Positions 20,944-32,180 of a stretch of DNA of 37,228 nt are shown here, piece by piece; position 1 is the first letter of the stretch, and each line of letters starts with the position of its first letter. The notes below the pieces were generated by a model that saw only the letters and a program-made list of their open reading frames with translations, was not told the DNA's origin and did no database searches. Position numbers and translations under genes: made by a program. This DNA is from Gnetum montanum (taxonomy: Eukaryota > Streptophyta > Gnetopsida > Gnetales > Gnetaceae): positions 124,718 to 161,945 of the forward strand of contig MNCI01011857.1 in assembly GCA_015680685.1 (NCBI GenBank). The letters run 5' to 3'.

Positions 20944-22480
20944 TCATATACATGGCTTCTTAATTTTTCTATTTTTTGTTTCACACATTTTTGTTTTGCA
21001 AATTGTTGACTTTACACCTTTTTTATTTTAAAACTTCTTTCCATTTTACACTATTTTTTGTTTTACACCATCATTAGTACATTTAAATTTTTCTTGAATA
21101 TTTTATAATTTCTTATATGTTTTACTTTGTTTGAGTGTGATTTTCTAATTTTTTATAATAAACGTGCTTTTTTCCAACAAGACACAGTGGTGTTGTAGCT
21201 ATTACTAATGGTGGTTTGTGCTTAATGTTTTGTTTGCTAATGTCTAGTTTCTATTTTTGAATTTTTGTGTTGATGGCTAAGTCATGGTCTCTTTTTTTCA
21301 TGGAACAAGCAGTGAGTCCATGACATCCATCCATCCACAATCTCTATGATTTTCCTTATTCTAGAAATTTGAGGTCCCTATTCATTAAACAAACTTTTAA
21401 TAAATTTGTGACCTTGGTAGTTTCTAGAATTGGAAAGGATTCAATGGTTTGCATAGGGTGTCACTTCAAGGGGACTTAATACTCTTTATACTCTTCTACT
21501 TACTTGGGTGTTTGGGTGTTTTTATAGAATTCTTACCATTCCTTGTCAACCAATAATAGAAAGTCAAATAAAGTCTTTGCATGGTGTGGTTTTCATTCAA
21601 AAAGAAAAAATACAAAACAAAAACAAAGAAAAAAAAATAAACAAAATAAAAAACCAAACATGATGGGAATTCAAAGCACATCCCTTAAAAAAATCAATGG
21701 GCCACAAGCACTATTTATGAAACTAAAAACACATGTTACCCATGCTTGAAGGTCCCCTCTAACTAAGGCACTCTCTCACTTCCTACTCTTTTCTTCTCTT
21801 TATAGAATGGTGGTTGTTTTGTGGGCACACTCTTGTGTCTTGAGGAGGTGGATCGGTCTTGGAGTGGAGACACAAAGTCACTCAAAGAGATTTATTTTGG
21901 TCTGGATTAAGGATGGGTCTTCTCAAGTCATTTTAAACACAAAACTCCATAAGGGACTTCTTATGACCTTCATTGGGAATTTCATTTCACCTTCCCCATA
22001 ATCCATCTATGTTGTCAGTAACTCACCTTATTGCCAAAGTCCATGTTCTTGATTTAGTATCTTGGTCTGACATACTTGAATTCTTAAGCAGACTCTTTTG
22101 CATTTTGGTCCTTAACTTCCATCAACCATTAATCACCTATGGGATCCGTGGACTCCTTAGGTTGAGGTTATGTAAGGGAAAACAAGGCATGTGTCTACTA
22201 TGAGGAGGATCCATTTTCATCTCTCTTACTTTGATTCATTAAGCACTTTATCCATAGGCATTCTTGCAATCAAAATCTTTTGTACATCCATCTTCTACAT
22301 CAAACCAAGTTCTCTTTTACATATTTTGTTTAATAAAAATACTCTCCATCAAATTTTTGAATTTTTGATCTTTTAAAGATCCTCTTCAATGATTTCATCA
22401 TATTCTTGGCTTTTCTAGGAGTCCATAAATCCCAAATTCATTGAAAATTTCCTGTATTTTTTAAGATATTCAAATTTCAA
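20944..22480 (+). other. C1 3' noncoding region
   Basis: Strongly T-rich up to about 21300, then blocks collinear with element A 5700-6600, including AAGTCTTTGCATGGTGTGGT at 21569. An A-rich run spans 21600-21660. No convincing coding frame. Confidence 0.6.
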
Positions 22481-22499
22481 AATTTTTCCTCCAAGCTCC

Positions 22500-22590
22500 A
22501 TATACAGGGCCCCATCAATGGAGTAGACCCGTATATGAGGCCCCATATATGGGGCCCCATTGATGTATTGGAAAAATACTATATATAAGT
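22500..22590 (+). promoter_or_regulatory. Internal LTR-like promoter block with nested palindromes
   Basis: CATCAATGG (22513-22521) is complementary to CCATTGATG (22557-22565), and between them lies the perfect 18-bp palindrome GGCCCCATATATGGGGCC (22539-22556). A TATATAAG box follows at 22582-22589. The arrangement of ACAGGGCCCCATC, then ATTGGAAAAA, TATA and GTGAGCCCAC mirrors the C1 LTR U3 (ACAGGGCCCCATCGACA, ATTGCAAAAA, TATAAATA, AGCTCACA). Promoter activity for the downstream remnant ORF is inferred from this likeness. Confidence 0.5.
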
Positions 22591-23010
22591 GTGAGCCCAC
22601 TTTGAAATTTTTACATTTTCTCACAAATGCTAAGGGAGTTTTTCAAATTTTCAAAGCTCATAACTTTTTAACTATTTATTCAAATCACTTCATTCTTCAA
22701 CCCTACAACTACTTGAGGTATGCTCTTCTTTGTGGGGACCAAAAATATGCCATTTTTAACAAAAAAAAGTTTGCCATTTTTCTAACTCCCACAAAGTTTT
22801 AACTAAGAAATCAATTATTAAACACCAAAATTATAATAGTTAAACCTTTCCAACAAGCTCCAATGAAATTTACAAGAAATAATTAATAAAATAATCAATC
22901 TGCCATGGTCCAACCTTAGCCAAAGTGTAACTAACTAACGAGATAAGATATTCAAAAATTTAAAAGTTACACATTATATCTACTAATCCATGGATGTGTT
23001 GTGACCATAG

Positions 23011-25733
23011 ATGGCACCAAAAGGGAAATACACATAGGAAGCAGGACTATCTCAACTAAGGGTGAAACGACCTAGAATGGAAAGGGGCCAAGAAAAAGCC
23101 TAGGAAGAACCACTTGCAATCTATGCCACATGTCCTCTTAGGGAAGAGGCTAAGGTGGAATCTATTTAATAGATTTCAAAACCATCACCAGCAACAGAAC
23201 ACTCCCACTGGGATGGTGCACCAACGCAACAAGCAAATCTTGAGGTAACCTTAACAAAAGCTTGTCTGAATCAAATCAGATTGAGGGAGGTCCAAAAAAT
23301 GATGCTCTAGGAGTTGAACTTTGATCCTTTCCTAGAGCAAGAATCAAAGGAAGTGCATGACCAACTAAATATCTCTTCCATGTGTCCAATCATCACTTCC
23401 ACCAGGGAGTGGTAAATGGGAGAGACATTTTTATTCTAGAACAATAGGTAGGCTAAATCAATGGTAAAAATTAAGGACATCTCAGTGTCCTACTTAGCGT
23501 AGGCCATTGCTAAAGTGCTTGGGTTGCTAGAAATAGGGGTGAATCTTGCTAAGATTCCAATGCAGGTGGACCCCAACATCAAGAAAGAATGGATGCAATG
23601 GTGCAATGGTGTCAACCATAAGGAGTTTGATTTACTAACATTGGTAGAAAGGATGTACTACAAGATTGTAGACTTCCACCTCAATCCCATAGTGAGGCCA
23701 AGAAAAATCACTACTTTTTCTGCCCATGCATCTGTTGCTTTAAGTGGGAGATTTCTTGTCAACCTTCAATAGTTGATCTATTTAGAGATGGAGAAGTAAT
23801 TTAAAGAAAATGAACATGGAAGGAAGGCACTCATCTAAAAAATTTGTCGGATGGGAGGAATAGTTTGTTATACGAATGATGCTATTAGGCATGCTCGAAC
23901 CACTAATTGGGAAAAAATGATGAAAGACAAGACACTTGCAATAACCATTTAGGAAGAGGAGCAACATCCACTTCCTCCACTTGCAATTCAAACAATTATG
24001 TTGGATGTTGCTATAACAACCCAACGATTGCATGAGTACCAAGAATGGCTCTTAAGTGAACAACAACAATGAGCAAGCACAAGTGGTAGGGATTCATCTA
24101 TGTACTGATCAGTAATGAGTTACCTAAATGAGGTGACCCGAAAAATCAGCTTGACAGGTGGAAGTAGATCCATTTTCTTAGCCCAAATAACACAATTTTC
24201 CACAAGGTTGAATCTTAGCACTAAAGAGATCATAGTATCTCTCGTAGAACAACAACCCCTCCTAGAAATTTCTAAGATTGTCATAGCCTTCTTGATGCAC
24301 TTGGAGGAAGGTGAGGGGGCAATAATATTGGTGATGAAGCACCAAGGGCAAGAGACAACAATAGAGATGGTTACTGACCAAATTGCCAAAACCCTCAATG
24401 CACTTACAACATTCTATACTAGATGCCACTACACTAAATGATGTGCAAACATCTATAGGGACCACAACCAGTAGAATAAATGCAACACAGCATGAAGAAC
24501 TACTGAACTAACTGGTGGGAACTAGATAACCACTTGCAGATGTCTTTGATCTTTAGAACAATATTATTGCAACCAAGTTGGAGCTACTAGAGGTCATGGG
24601 TAAAAACATCAACTTGGAGGAGAAACTTGAAACAACCAAGGAGTTGAACGAATGCTCGGGTACTAAAGTTTATGAATTAAGAGCCCAAATTGCGAACCCT
24701 ACATTTCTCAACCTAGCATTAACAAAAGATGAAGCTCTTAAATAGCTTCACATTAGGTTGAAAAGGGTTGAGGGTGCGATGGAGATGATGGTGTTTTACT
24801 AATCCTTGGTAGAGGCTACACAACAAAAAATTCAAAAGGCCTTGAATTAGACCTACCAGGAGAATATACAATTGACCATAGAGAACCATTACTTGTAGAA
24901 TGTTGATAAGCACAAACAGTAATTAACCAACTTCATCCATCAATAGCAGGAGCAACTAGCTAGAGCAAACATAGAGATAATGAGATTGGTAGCAAAAAAC
25001 AAAAATCTCTCCATGGAAGAGGTTTGTCCCCTTTGTTAGAAGACAATAATTGAGGTAGTAGCTTGGAAATCAAAGGCTCTCAAATTTGAGAGAGTCAAGG
25101 ATCATTATAGAGATCAAGTTGGTCTACAGAAAGAAGTGAATGGAAAACACATCCAGCTAGTGAAGGCAAACATGAATGAAACCTTCTAGAAACTCTAGCA
25201 AGAAAAAGAATTGTGGCAACCCATGATTCATGGGATAGATGCCTATAACAAGGTAGAGATTTGCATGAAGAAGTTGCAGATTAAGGAGATGATGGAATAC
25301 ATAAAGCTTTCCAATCTCTAATATGCTTATCTAGCCATGTTGACTATCTGATGGCTACAGTTAGAACTAGAGAAGTAGGTGGCCAACTCATACCTGTTGT
25401 ATGAGGCCAAGTTCAAGCATCACAAAGACATCAAGTAGCAAATACACTAATCAAGGGTCTACCACTAAGAACCTAGCTAAAAGGATGAATGACTACTAGG
25501 AGCTACAAAATGCAATTAGGGCGTTCGATGTTGAATACAAATAATTTGTTTCCTAGTTTGTCAATGTTAAGGAGTTGTTTCCAGTAATTCCCTATCCATG
25601 GGATATTCCCATTCCAACCCATATTGGTGATTTCGTGTGGACTATGGATGATTCCCAGAGTAAGGAGGAAAATATGAAGGCATTACTAGATACCTTTTAC
25701 CTTCCACTAGATCTTGTAGCTATAGCAAGATAG
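23011..25733 (+). pseudogene. Extra 3' ORF of C1 (about 900 codons), function unknown
   Basis: From ATGGCACCAAAAGGG at 23011, one frame can be followed to about 24415, with stops but conserved-looking text: VKRPRMERGQEKA, ISVSYLA, LGLLEIGVNLAKIPMQVDPN, KEWMQWCNGVNHKEFDLLTL, and KIVDFHLNPIVRPRKITTFS. One frameshift near 24415 leads into a Lys/Glu/Gln-rich half with coiled-coil character: LEEKLETTKELNE, EQLARANIEIMRLVAKN, SKALKFERVKDHYRDQVGLQ. It ends IPYPWDIPIPTHIGDFVW ... LPLDLVAIAR and TAG. Most internal stops are TAG or TAA at plausible Gln/Trp positions. It sits between the pol tail and the 3' LTR, where Athila elements may carry an env-like ORF and Tat/Ogre elements extra ORFs. I see no signal peptide or membrane segment and recognise no family. 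It is missing from A and lies beyond the truncation of C2. Confidence 0.6.
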
Positions 25734-26027
25734 CCATAGCTACCCCATACACCACACATGCCTGAAGCTGACGACCTCAAGAGCCTCCACTGCCTAGGAC
25801 TGTTTGATCTTCTCCACCACCTTCATGCCATCAAAGGATGTGTCATCCAATTTTGTGTACTCATATCATGGTTCTCAATTTTTTATCATGAACACCATAA
25901 TTTTTGTAATGTGTTGATTTGTGCACTCTAACATCAATTTGTCATGTTAAGAGTTAGTTAATAATCCCATACCTTCCCTATTTTGTAAAGGAACTCGAGG
26001 AAAATTTTCCATTCAGTTATGGGGATA
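25734..26027 (+). other. C1 pre-LTR region with polypurine tract
   Basis: Collinear with the last part of element A before its 3' LTR (ATCATGAACACC near 25885; AATAATCCCATACCTTCCC near 25963). ATGGGGATA at 26019-26027 directly precedes the LTR and is the probable plus-strand primer. Confidence 0.65.
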
Positions 26028-26859
26028 TGATGAGTGTCAAAGTGTCGCATTGATGGGCCCTCGTCCAATCCCATTTACATGGTGTTGCACCATCAATAGG
26101 GCCACATTGACATAGTGTTTACTATGTCTACACGGCCTTGTCAAAGTAGGCCTATTGAAAAAACTATAAATATGAGCTCACATCCATGTTTATGAAGAGT
26201 CAAGTAATAGTTGTAGTAGAGATCTTGTAATTTTTCCATTTGATAGTTAGAATATTTCTCTAATTGCCCACAGTAGGAGTAAGAAAGTGTATAGATCTTT
26301 ATTCAAGCACTATTGTACCTAAACCACACTAGTGTGTATGGCAATAAAGATGAGCCTTTTGATTAAACCTTGTAGCACTTAGAATAGATCAATGATTTCT
26401 TTATGCATTTATTGTTTTCATTAAATATGCAATTAATGAAGCTTAATTATACTTTAAGCCATTAGTTAATTAATTAAGCTAAATAGATTAACCACATAAG
26501 TATGATCAATTTGAGCATAAACACATATTTTCTTGGTAATACCAGTAGTGTTATTGCTTGGTTTGTCCAACAGCATAGCACTTGGTAACCTAGTAGTGGA
26601 TACGTGGGTTTAGGATGTGTATGGAAAGTGGGACCAGATGCTTATGTTGGGATTAGTTAGAAACTAATTAAGTAGTTAAATTAAATTAGTTGTTAAATTA
26701 CTTCATATCTTTACTTTAAATACCAAGGAACATAAATCATAAAATAATAAAATCAGAATTCACTTCCTAGACATAGAGTTCGCAAAATTTGACTAGATCA
26801 TGCATGAAAGATTTGTGATTCATATGGTTGAGCATAGGGGTACCTTTCACTTCTCATCA
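26028..26859 (+). repeat. Shared LTR between C1 and C2
   Basis: Starts TGATGAGTGTC and ends TTCTCATCA, with a purine tract upstream and a primer site downstream, so it serves as C1's 3' LTR and C2's 5' LTR. TATAAATA at 26165-26172, AATAAA at 26343-26348. It is about 110 bp shorter than the left LTR, mainly through loss near 26750 (the segment equivalent to 13570-13660). It is clearly more diverged from its partner than the two element A LTRs are from each other. Confidence 0.88.
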
Positions 26860-26880
26860 TTGGCATCATTTCTAAGGACC
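26860..26880 (+). other. Primer-binding site, decayed, C2
   Basis: TTGGCATCATTTCTAAGGAC immediately after the shared LTR, aligned with the C1 and A sites. Confidence 0.6.
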
Positions 26881-27008
26881 CTTTCTATTGAAATGTGCAC
26901 TATCTAGAATTAGTGAACATCATTAACATCATTGGCTGAACCCAAGGTCAACATCACTCACACAAAATATAATTATATAAGCACAGTGATATTATATTTT
27001 TTTGCAAA

Positions 27009-28790
27009 ATGTCTTCTTCTCTTAGGTGTGATGATGTTAAACTACTAGTACCTCAATAGTACAAGGTGGTATATACTCATCTAGATGAGTCTGTGCTTGA
27101 TTTCATCTTCATCCTACATTAAGATGAACAATTGTGATGGCATGACATGGAAGGCAACATTGTAATACCTCCTGATCGATTTGTGTCAGTGATGCTACTT
27201 CAAATCTTACAAAGTTAGGCATTCACAATCTTTAAGAGGAGTACATTATGCATGATTACGAGTACCAAGAGTACCATCCCACTAAAACACAATGCCAGAG
27301 AGATCGACACTAGAAGAAGTAACATGAGTTTGTGAAGGAAGAACGTTTCACCAATCCCTTGTTCTTGCTAAACCAAGATGACAATAAGGATCCTTTCTCA
27401 GAGGGCTCCCAACATGAAAATTCTCCACCCCTTGTTACTAATGATGGGGATATGAACCTAAATCTACATTTTACTATCAACAAACCAAGCTCAAGTAAAT
27501 ATGGCAACCAAGGTAGGGGATTAGATAAGCATCAAGATGATAAGAAACCTGATGAACATGGCTATGCCAACCAAAGGGGAGTTGATAGATACCATGATGG
27601 TGGTAGTCCTCCTCCCTCTTGATCCTCTTCATCTGCATCTTCTTCTTCCTCTTCTTATGGTTTTGAAAAATGCCACAAAAGGAACAATCGTGATAGAGGT
27701 GAGCAGTAAAATAATAATACTAACTATCATGCCCACAATAATTGAAGCAGTAACAAAGGACATCATTGGTAAACAATGAAATAATGATGATGATGAGCCT
27801 TTGCTAACAACTTGAAGCACACTTAACATTGTAGAGGCAATTAAGATCCCAACTAGGCATGTGAAAGATAGTTAGATCAAGCACTTAGACATGAACAAGA
27901 TCCCAAGATTTGAGGGGGGCTATTACTCTAATTTGCAAAACTATTTACAAGCCTTTTACAATACCTACACCTTACAAAAGATAGAGAATGACTAGTAGGA
28001 ATTAAAGTTATTCCCCAAGATACTCATCAAAGAGGTAGAAGATTGTATTGATCCTTGGAGCTAGAATCTATCCACAAATGGAGTACCATGCTAGAACTAT
28101 TTAATGATAACTACTAGACATACTCTAGAGTATCTAATCTAAGAAGGAAAATCCAAGGCTGGAAATAGGGAACACATTAACCCTTAGACACTATCATGGG
28201 AAAATACTATTCTCTCTTACATCGATGCTCTAGCCATGATTATTCTCAAAGGGAACAACTTAGCCACATCATAGATGGGCTCAGAGTAGAAACTAGAAGA
28301 ACTCTTAGGGTTTATGCCCAAGGAAGACTATCTGAACTAAGAGCTCATTAGATACAAAGGCTAATAGAGCAGCTAGCAAAAGAGAAGGTGAGTTGCAAAA
28401 AAGAAAAAGTGCAAAAAAATATATTCGAGATCCTTCTATTAGAAAAAGGAAGGTGTGATTCTGTGATGAGCAGGAGTCACCACTTGACAAAGTGATGAAC
28501 AAGAAAACCTTGCCCATCCAAAATTATATTTTTGATATTTCGATAAATGTTGATATATTATGGAATTCTTTGGATGAAAACTTCCAAAATACTATGAATA
28601 TTGTTAAAGAATCCAAAGAGCAAAATAGTGATAATAAAAGTAGGAGGTAGAAAGAATCCAAAGAGATAAGGGAAAAGCTATTGCAATAGAAGAAGTTATG
28701 GAAACAAACTTTGATGATGGTGTTGGGTGTGAAATTTGTCAATATGAACATCCTAGGAGATGTTGCCTTGTGGTTTCATACTTATAAGAG
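27009..28790 (+). pseudogene. C2 gag remnant with zinc-knuckle-like motif
   Basis: Starts at ATGTCTTCTTCT and reads KVVYTHLDESVLDFIFILH, close to C1. An open stretch at 27332-27622 encodes an Asp/His/Gly/Ser-rich spacer (NPLFLLNQDDNKDPFSEGSQ). The capsid domain is at about 27890-28430 (KIPRFEGGYYSNLQNYLQAF, LSHIIDGLRVETRRTLRVYA). Near 28728-28766 the frame reads CEICQYEHPRRCC, a CX2CX3HX3C variant of the gag zinc knuckle and the best preserved in this family here. Numerous stops and frameshifts. Region 28590-28620 is the empty counterpart of the LTR D site. Confidence 0.8.
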
Positions 28791-29520
28791 TTTGGGTTCT
28801 ACATATTGAATCCTTGACTAGCACACAAGTAAGCACCTAGATGATTACCTTATCCTCAAGGAAATCCAAGGAAGTTCGACTAGCAACAACAAGCTTACTA
28901 TCCAAGTGGAGCTCTACCACAACTATATGAGTAATATTAGCATTGGCACCAACCACAATCATAGGGAATGCCACCACCAAGATAGTAGTACCCTTACAGG
29001 TAACCAGATCCATATAGGTACTATGTTCAACAACCTGTTTCTCAATGAAGCTCTACAAGTCATGCCTCATTCCAACATCACTATTATCCTCCAGAGTACC
29101 ATCAAACTCATTTACCATCTACTTGAGGGAAGCACTCATACCCATATCACCCTCCACATCTATCTACACACATCCCTCTACCCTCAACCTAGTTACTTCC
29201 TGCTTCATCCATGTAGGGAAAAATTCCCTCATAGCCATAACAATGAAATGCTATAAGGGCTGTAAGTTTATAATTGACCTTCTAGCTGAGTGGTTCAAAT
29301 AATTGATTTAGGAAACAACCATTTTTCCAACATAATAGTCCTCCCAAACCCTCACAACATAATAGTCACCCTATATCTCTAGCATCCTCAACCTTTGCAT
29401 TAAACACATTTGAGAGCCCTTCAAACAAAATGCTACCTTAGATTCACACTGTGATGTTAACTCATGTTGTCTCTAATTAGATCAAACTCGAGAAGTCCTC
29501 TTATTTACTTATAGATCACT
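28791..29520 (+). pseudogene. C2 gag-protease linker
   Basis: Collinear with C1 16840-17600: a Ser/Pro/His/Ile-rich open stretch (29045-29302, SLIPTSLLSSRVPSNSFTIY-like) and the pre-protease block near 29460-29520. No domain of its own. Confidence 0.5.
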
Positions 29521-29860
29521 AGACATGAGCCATGCAATGCTCTTCTTGATTCTAGTTCTGATGTTAATCTCATCCCTTATAACATGTATAAGGCTTAGAA
29601 CCTACCACCTTTTAAGAAGAGAAATATCTGTTTGGAATTCGCAAACTAGTCAATCGTTGTTCCTTTGGGCTTAGTGGAGGACATTGTGACCACAATTTGT
29701 GGGTGGTCCTATCTTGCTAATTTTCTAGTGATCAAGGTTGAAAATTGCACAGGTGACTTCCCTATCATTATGGGACATGCATTGTTAAGCACTTTTGATG
29801 CACAAATGGAGATCAGGGACCTTTCCTTAAAAATATTTAAGGAAAATGAATTTGGATGAA
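29521..29860 (+). pseudogene. C2 aspartic protease remnant
   Basis: Reads ALLDSSSDVNLIPYNMYKA at about 29542-29598, with the DSG loop changed to DSS. Then MGLVEDIVTTICGWSYLANF and DFPIIMGHALLSTFDAQMEI (29665-29859). Same order as in A and C1. The altered active-site Gly and a stop after YKA indicate loss of function. Confidence 0.75.
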
Positions 29861-30033
29861 TTGAGAAGAAGTGAGTTACATGCATCACATATAGCCATAA
29901 TGGGAGCAATTGTGTGCAAAAAATTTGATCCATTAAAAGTACATTCATCAAAGCATGCAATTAGTATGCACATGAAGTAGATATCCAAAGGTACCTATAT
30001 GTAGTAGCCACAAAATAGGAGGACACCCAGTGA

Positions 30034-31658
30034 ATGATCGCTAACTCTAATAGCAACATACTATGTATGAAACCTACTAAGAGCCTGACATGTGCCTATG
30101 TCAAAAGCATGGATAAACTTGAGCAAGTTCATCACCAAATCTTTGATGATGAAAATGATGATACCTATTGGGGAGAGTTGGAAATCCATGATCATTTTAA
30201 GCAAGAGCCCTTATAGTTAAAACCTCTACCAACTAACAAGGAGTATGCATTTTTAAACAATGGCAAGTTGGTTATCATCAATGTGAATCTTGCTCCTGAA
30301 CAAAAAGACAAGCTATTGAAGGTGGTCAAAAAATGGTCAAAAACCTTTACTTGGTCATATCCTAAGCTGACTGAAATCAATCCAAGGATATGCTAGCATC
30401 ATATCTACACTAACCCAACCATGAAGCCAAGGAGATAGCTGTAGAGGCAGTTGAATCCCAAATTGAGGTAGATCGTCAAAGAAGAGATAGAACAATTCCT
30501 CAAGGTGAGGTTCATCTATCCCATCATGGATAATGAGTGGATTAGTCCACTCGTAATTGCACCAAAGAAAGGTGATAAGTGATGGGTCTACATTGACTTT
30601 AGGCTGTTGAATATTACAACATTTAAAGATCATTTTCCATTGCCATTTGTGGACTAAGTGTTGGACATTATATCTAGGTATTGCTATTATAGCTTCTTGG
30701 ATGATTATAGTGGCTATAACCAAATACAAATTGCACCCAAAGATCAAGCCAAAACAACATTCACGGGTCCTTAGGGGACTTTTTCATATTACAAGATGCC
30801 ATTCAATTTGTGTAATGCCCCTACAACATTCCAATGCTTAGTCCTTAGTATTTTTCAACAATAGATTGGTTGAGGGTAGAGGTCTTTATGGATGACTTCT
30901 CTACCTATGGGGCTACATTTGAGCAAGCCTTTGACCACCTTGAGTAAGTACTAAAAATATGTGTTGAAAAAAACCTTAGGCTTAATTACTAGAAAAGCCA
31001 TTTAATGGTCTAGGAAGGCATAGTACTAGGGCACAAAATTACTCAGGTAGGGATTGAGGTAGACCCACAAAAAATAAGGATCATCCAAGGAATCACACAC
31101 CAACTAGAGATAGTCAAAGATGTCCAATCATTCCGTGGACACACTGACTACTACTAGTCATTTATAGAAAATTTCTCTAAGATTGCAAAGCTATTAGTCA
31201 AGCTTACAAAGAAAGATGGTCCATTTATCTAGACCAAGGAATGTGAACACGCAATACAATAGCTAAAGGAAAAACTCATAGAAACTCTAATTCTATGGGC
31301 ATCAAACTAGTCCAGACCATTTCATATAATGATGAATGCATCTAATTATTTCTTGGGAGTTGTGCTTATGCAGTTGGATGATAAGAAACATCCATATTAC
31401 ATCCACTATGCAAGTCAAAGCATTGTGGATGCACAATTGAATTACACCATAATTAAGAAAGAAATAATGGCAGTGGTATATGCTCTCAAAAATCTCAAGC
31501 ACTATGTGCTTAGCTATAAAGTGTTTGTGCACACATGTCACAATTCCATCTGCTTCCTAATGAACAAGCTAACTATGAGCCCTCATATCATATGGTGGCT
31601 CGTGATCTTGTAGGAATTTGATCTCACAATGGTAGATCAAAAGGGAACTGAGAATGTG
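30034..31658 (+). pseudogene. C2 reverse transcriptase-RNase H remnant, truncated before integrase
   Basis: Pre-RT MKPTKSLTCAYVKSMDKLEQ, then RT with LNPKLR, EWISPLVIAPKKGD, DFRLLNITTFKDHFPLPFVD, DYSGYNQIQIAPKDQAKTTF and PFNLCNAPTTFQCL, which C1 lacks. After a frame change comes VEVFMDDFSTYGATFEQAF at about 30876, with catalytic FMDD. RNase H is well preserved at 31329-31613: MMNASNYFLGVVLMQLDDKK, LNYTIIKKEIMAVVYALKNL. The last readable codons are EFDLTMVDQKGTENV at about 31616-31657, the RNase H-integrase connection, where unrelated sequence starts. Stops are mainly TAG. Confidence 0.88.
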
Positions 31659-31697
31659 GAGTGTTATTCATGTTTTTTTCTTATTTTTTTCTACAAT

Positions 31698-31710
31698 TGG
31701 TATCGAAGCC
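31698..31710 (+). other. Primer-binding site, initiator-Met type, element E
   Basis: TGGTATCGAAGCC differs from the consensus TGGTATCAGAGCC by an AG/GA swap. It lies two bases after an LTR-like CA end. Confidence 0.65.
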
Positions 31711-31734
31711 AAGTTTACTTGTAGCAATGGCAAG

Positions 31735-32180
31735 TATGAAATATGATATTCTACTTTTGGATTGCAACAACAAATTTTTACTATGGCAGGTCAAGATGCG
31801 AGCTATGCTTATGTAGATGGTTTTAGATGATGTAAATTTTAAGATGGAGAAATTACTTTGATGATAAGAAGAGTAAGTTTCTTATTTAGAGGAGTCTATT
31901 AGGGCTTTATGGTAGGTTCTAAAATGGCTTGATGTTCTACTTTTGGATCATCACTAGGTCAAGATGCATTTTGTAATGGCTATGTTGTGAAAATATGATA
32001 TTCCACTTTTGGATTGCAAGACCATATTTTCACTATGATACGTCAAGATGTGGGCTATGCTTACGCAAATGGTTTTGGACGATTTAAGGTTTGAGGTGGA
32101 GAAATTGTTTCAGCAGTAAAGTTTCCCATTTAGAGGAGTCTATTAGGGCTTTGTAGTAGGTTTTGGAATGACTTGATGTT
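31735..32180 (+). repeat. Tandem duplication of about 250 bp in element E
   Basis: ATATGATATTCTACTTTTGG at 31741 recurs as ATATGATATTCCACTTTTGG at 31993. GGTCAAGATGYG, CTATGCTTA and TAGAGGAGTCTATTAGGG (31887 and 32131) follow in the same order, so the offset is 244-252 bp. A third partial copy (GTTCTACTTTTGGATCATC) lies near 31932. Confidence 0.8.

Larger units (their letters stand above)
12825..31658 (+). mobile_element. C1-C2: tandem Athila/Tat-like Ty3/gypsy pair sharing a middle LTR
   Basis: The order is LTR (12825-13769), C1 interior (13770-26027), LTR (26028-26859), C2 interior (26860-31658, truncated). Both interiors begin with the same decayed Asp-type primer site and the same gag start, and are collinear through gag, protease, RT and RNase H. 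The middle LTR is followed by a primer site instead of host DNA and has no target duplication. This is the signature of unequal recombination between two copies of one family. The left flank AGAGA (12820-12824) is a candidate half of the original duplication. Confidence 0.85.

Noticed and set aside
22415-22802. Overlapping open frames (69 and 80 codons) as small genes
   Set aside because: They overlap the palindromic promoter-like block and its leader on opposite strands, with no recognisable domain.
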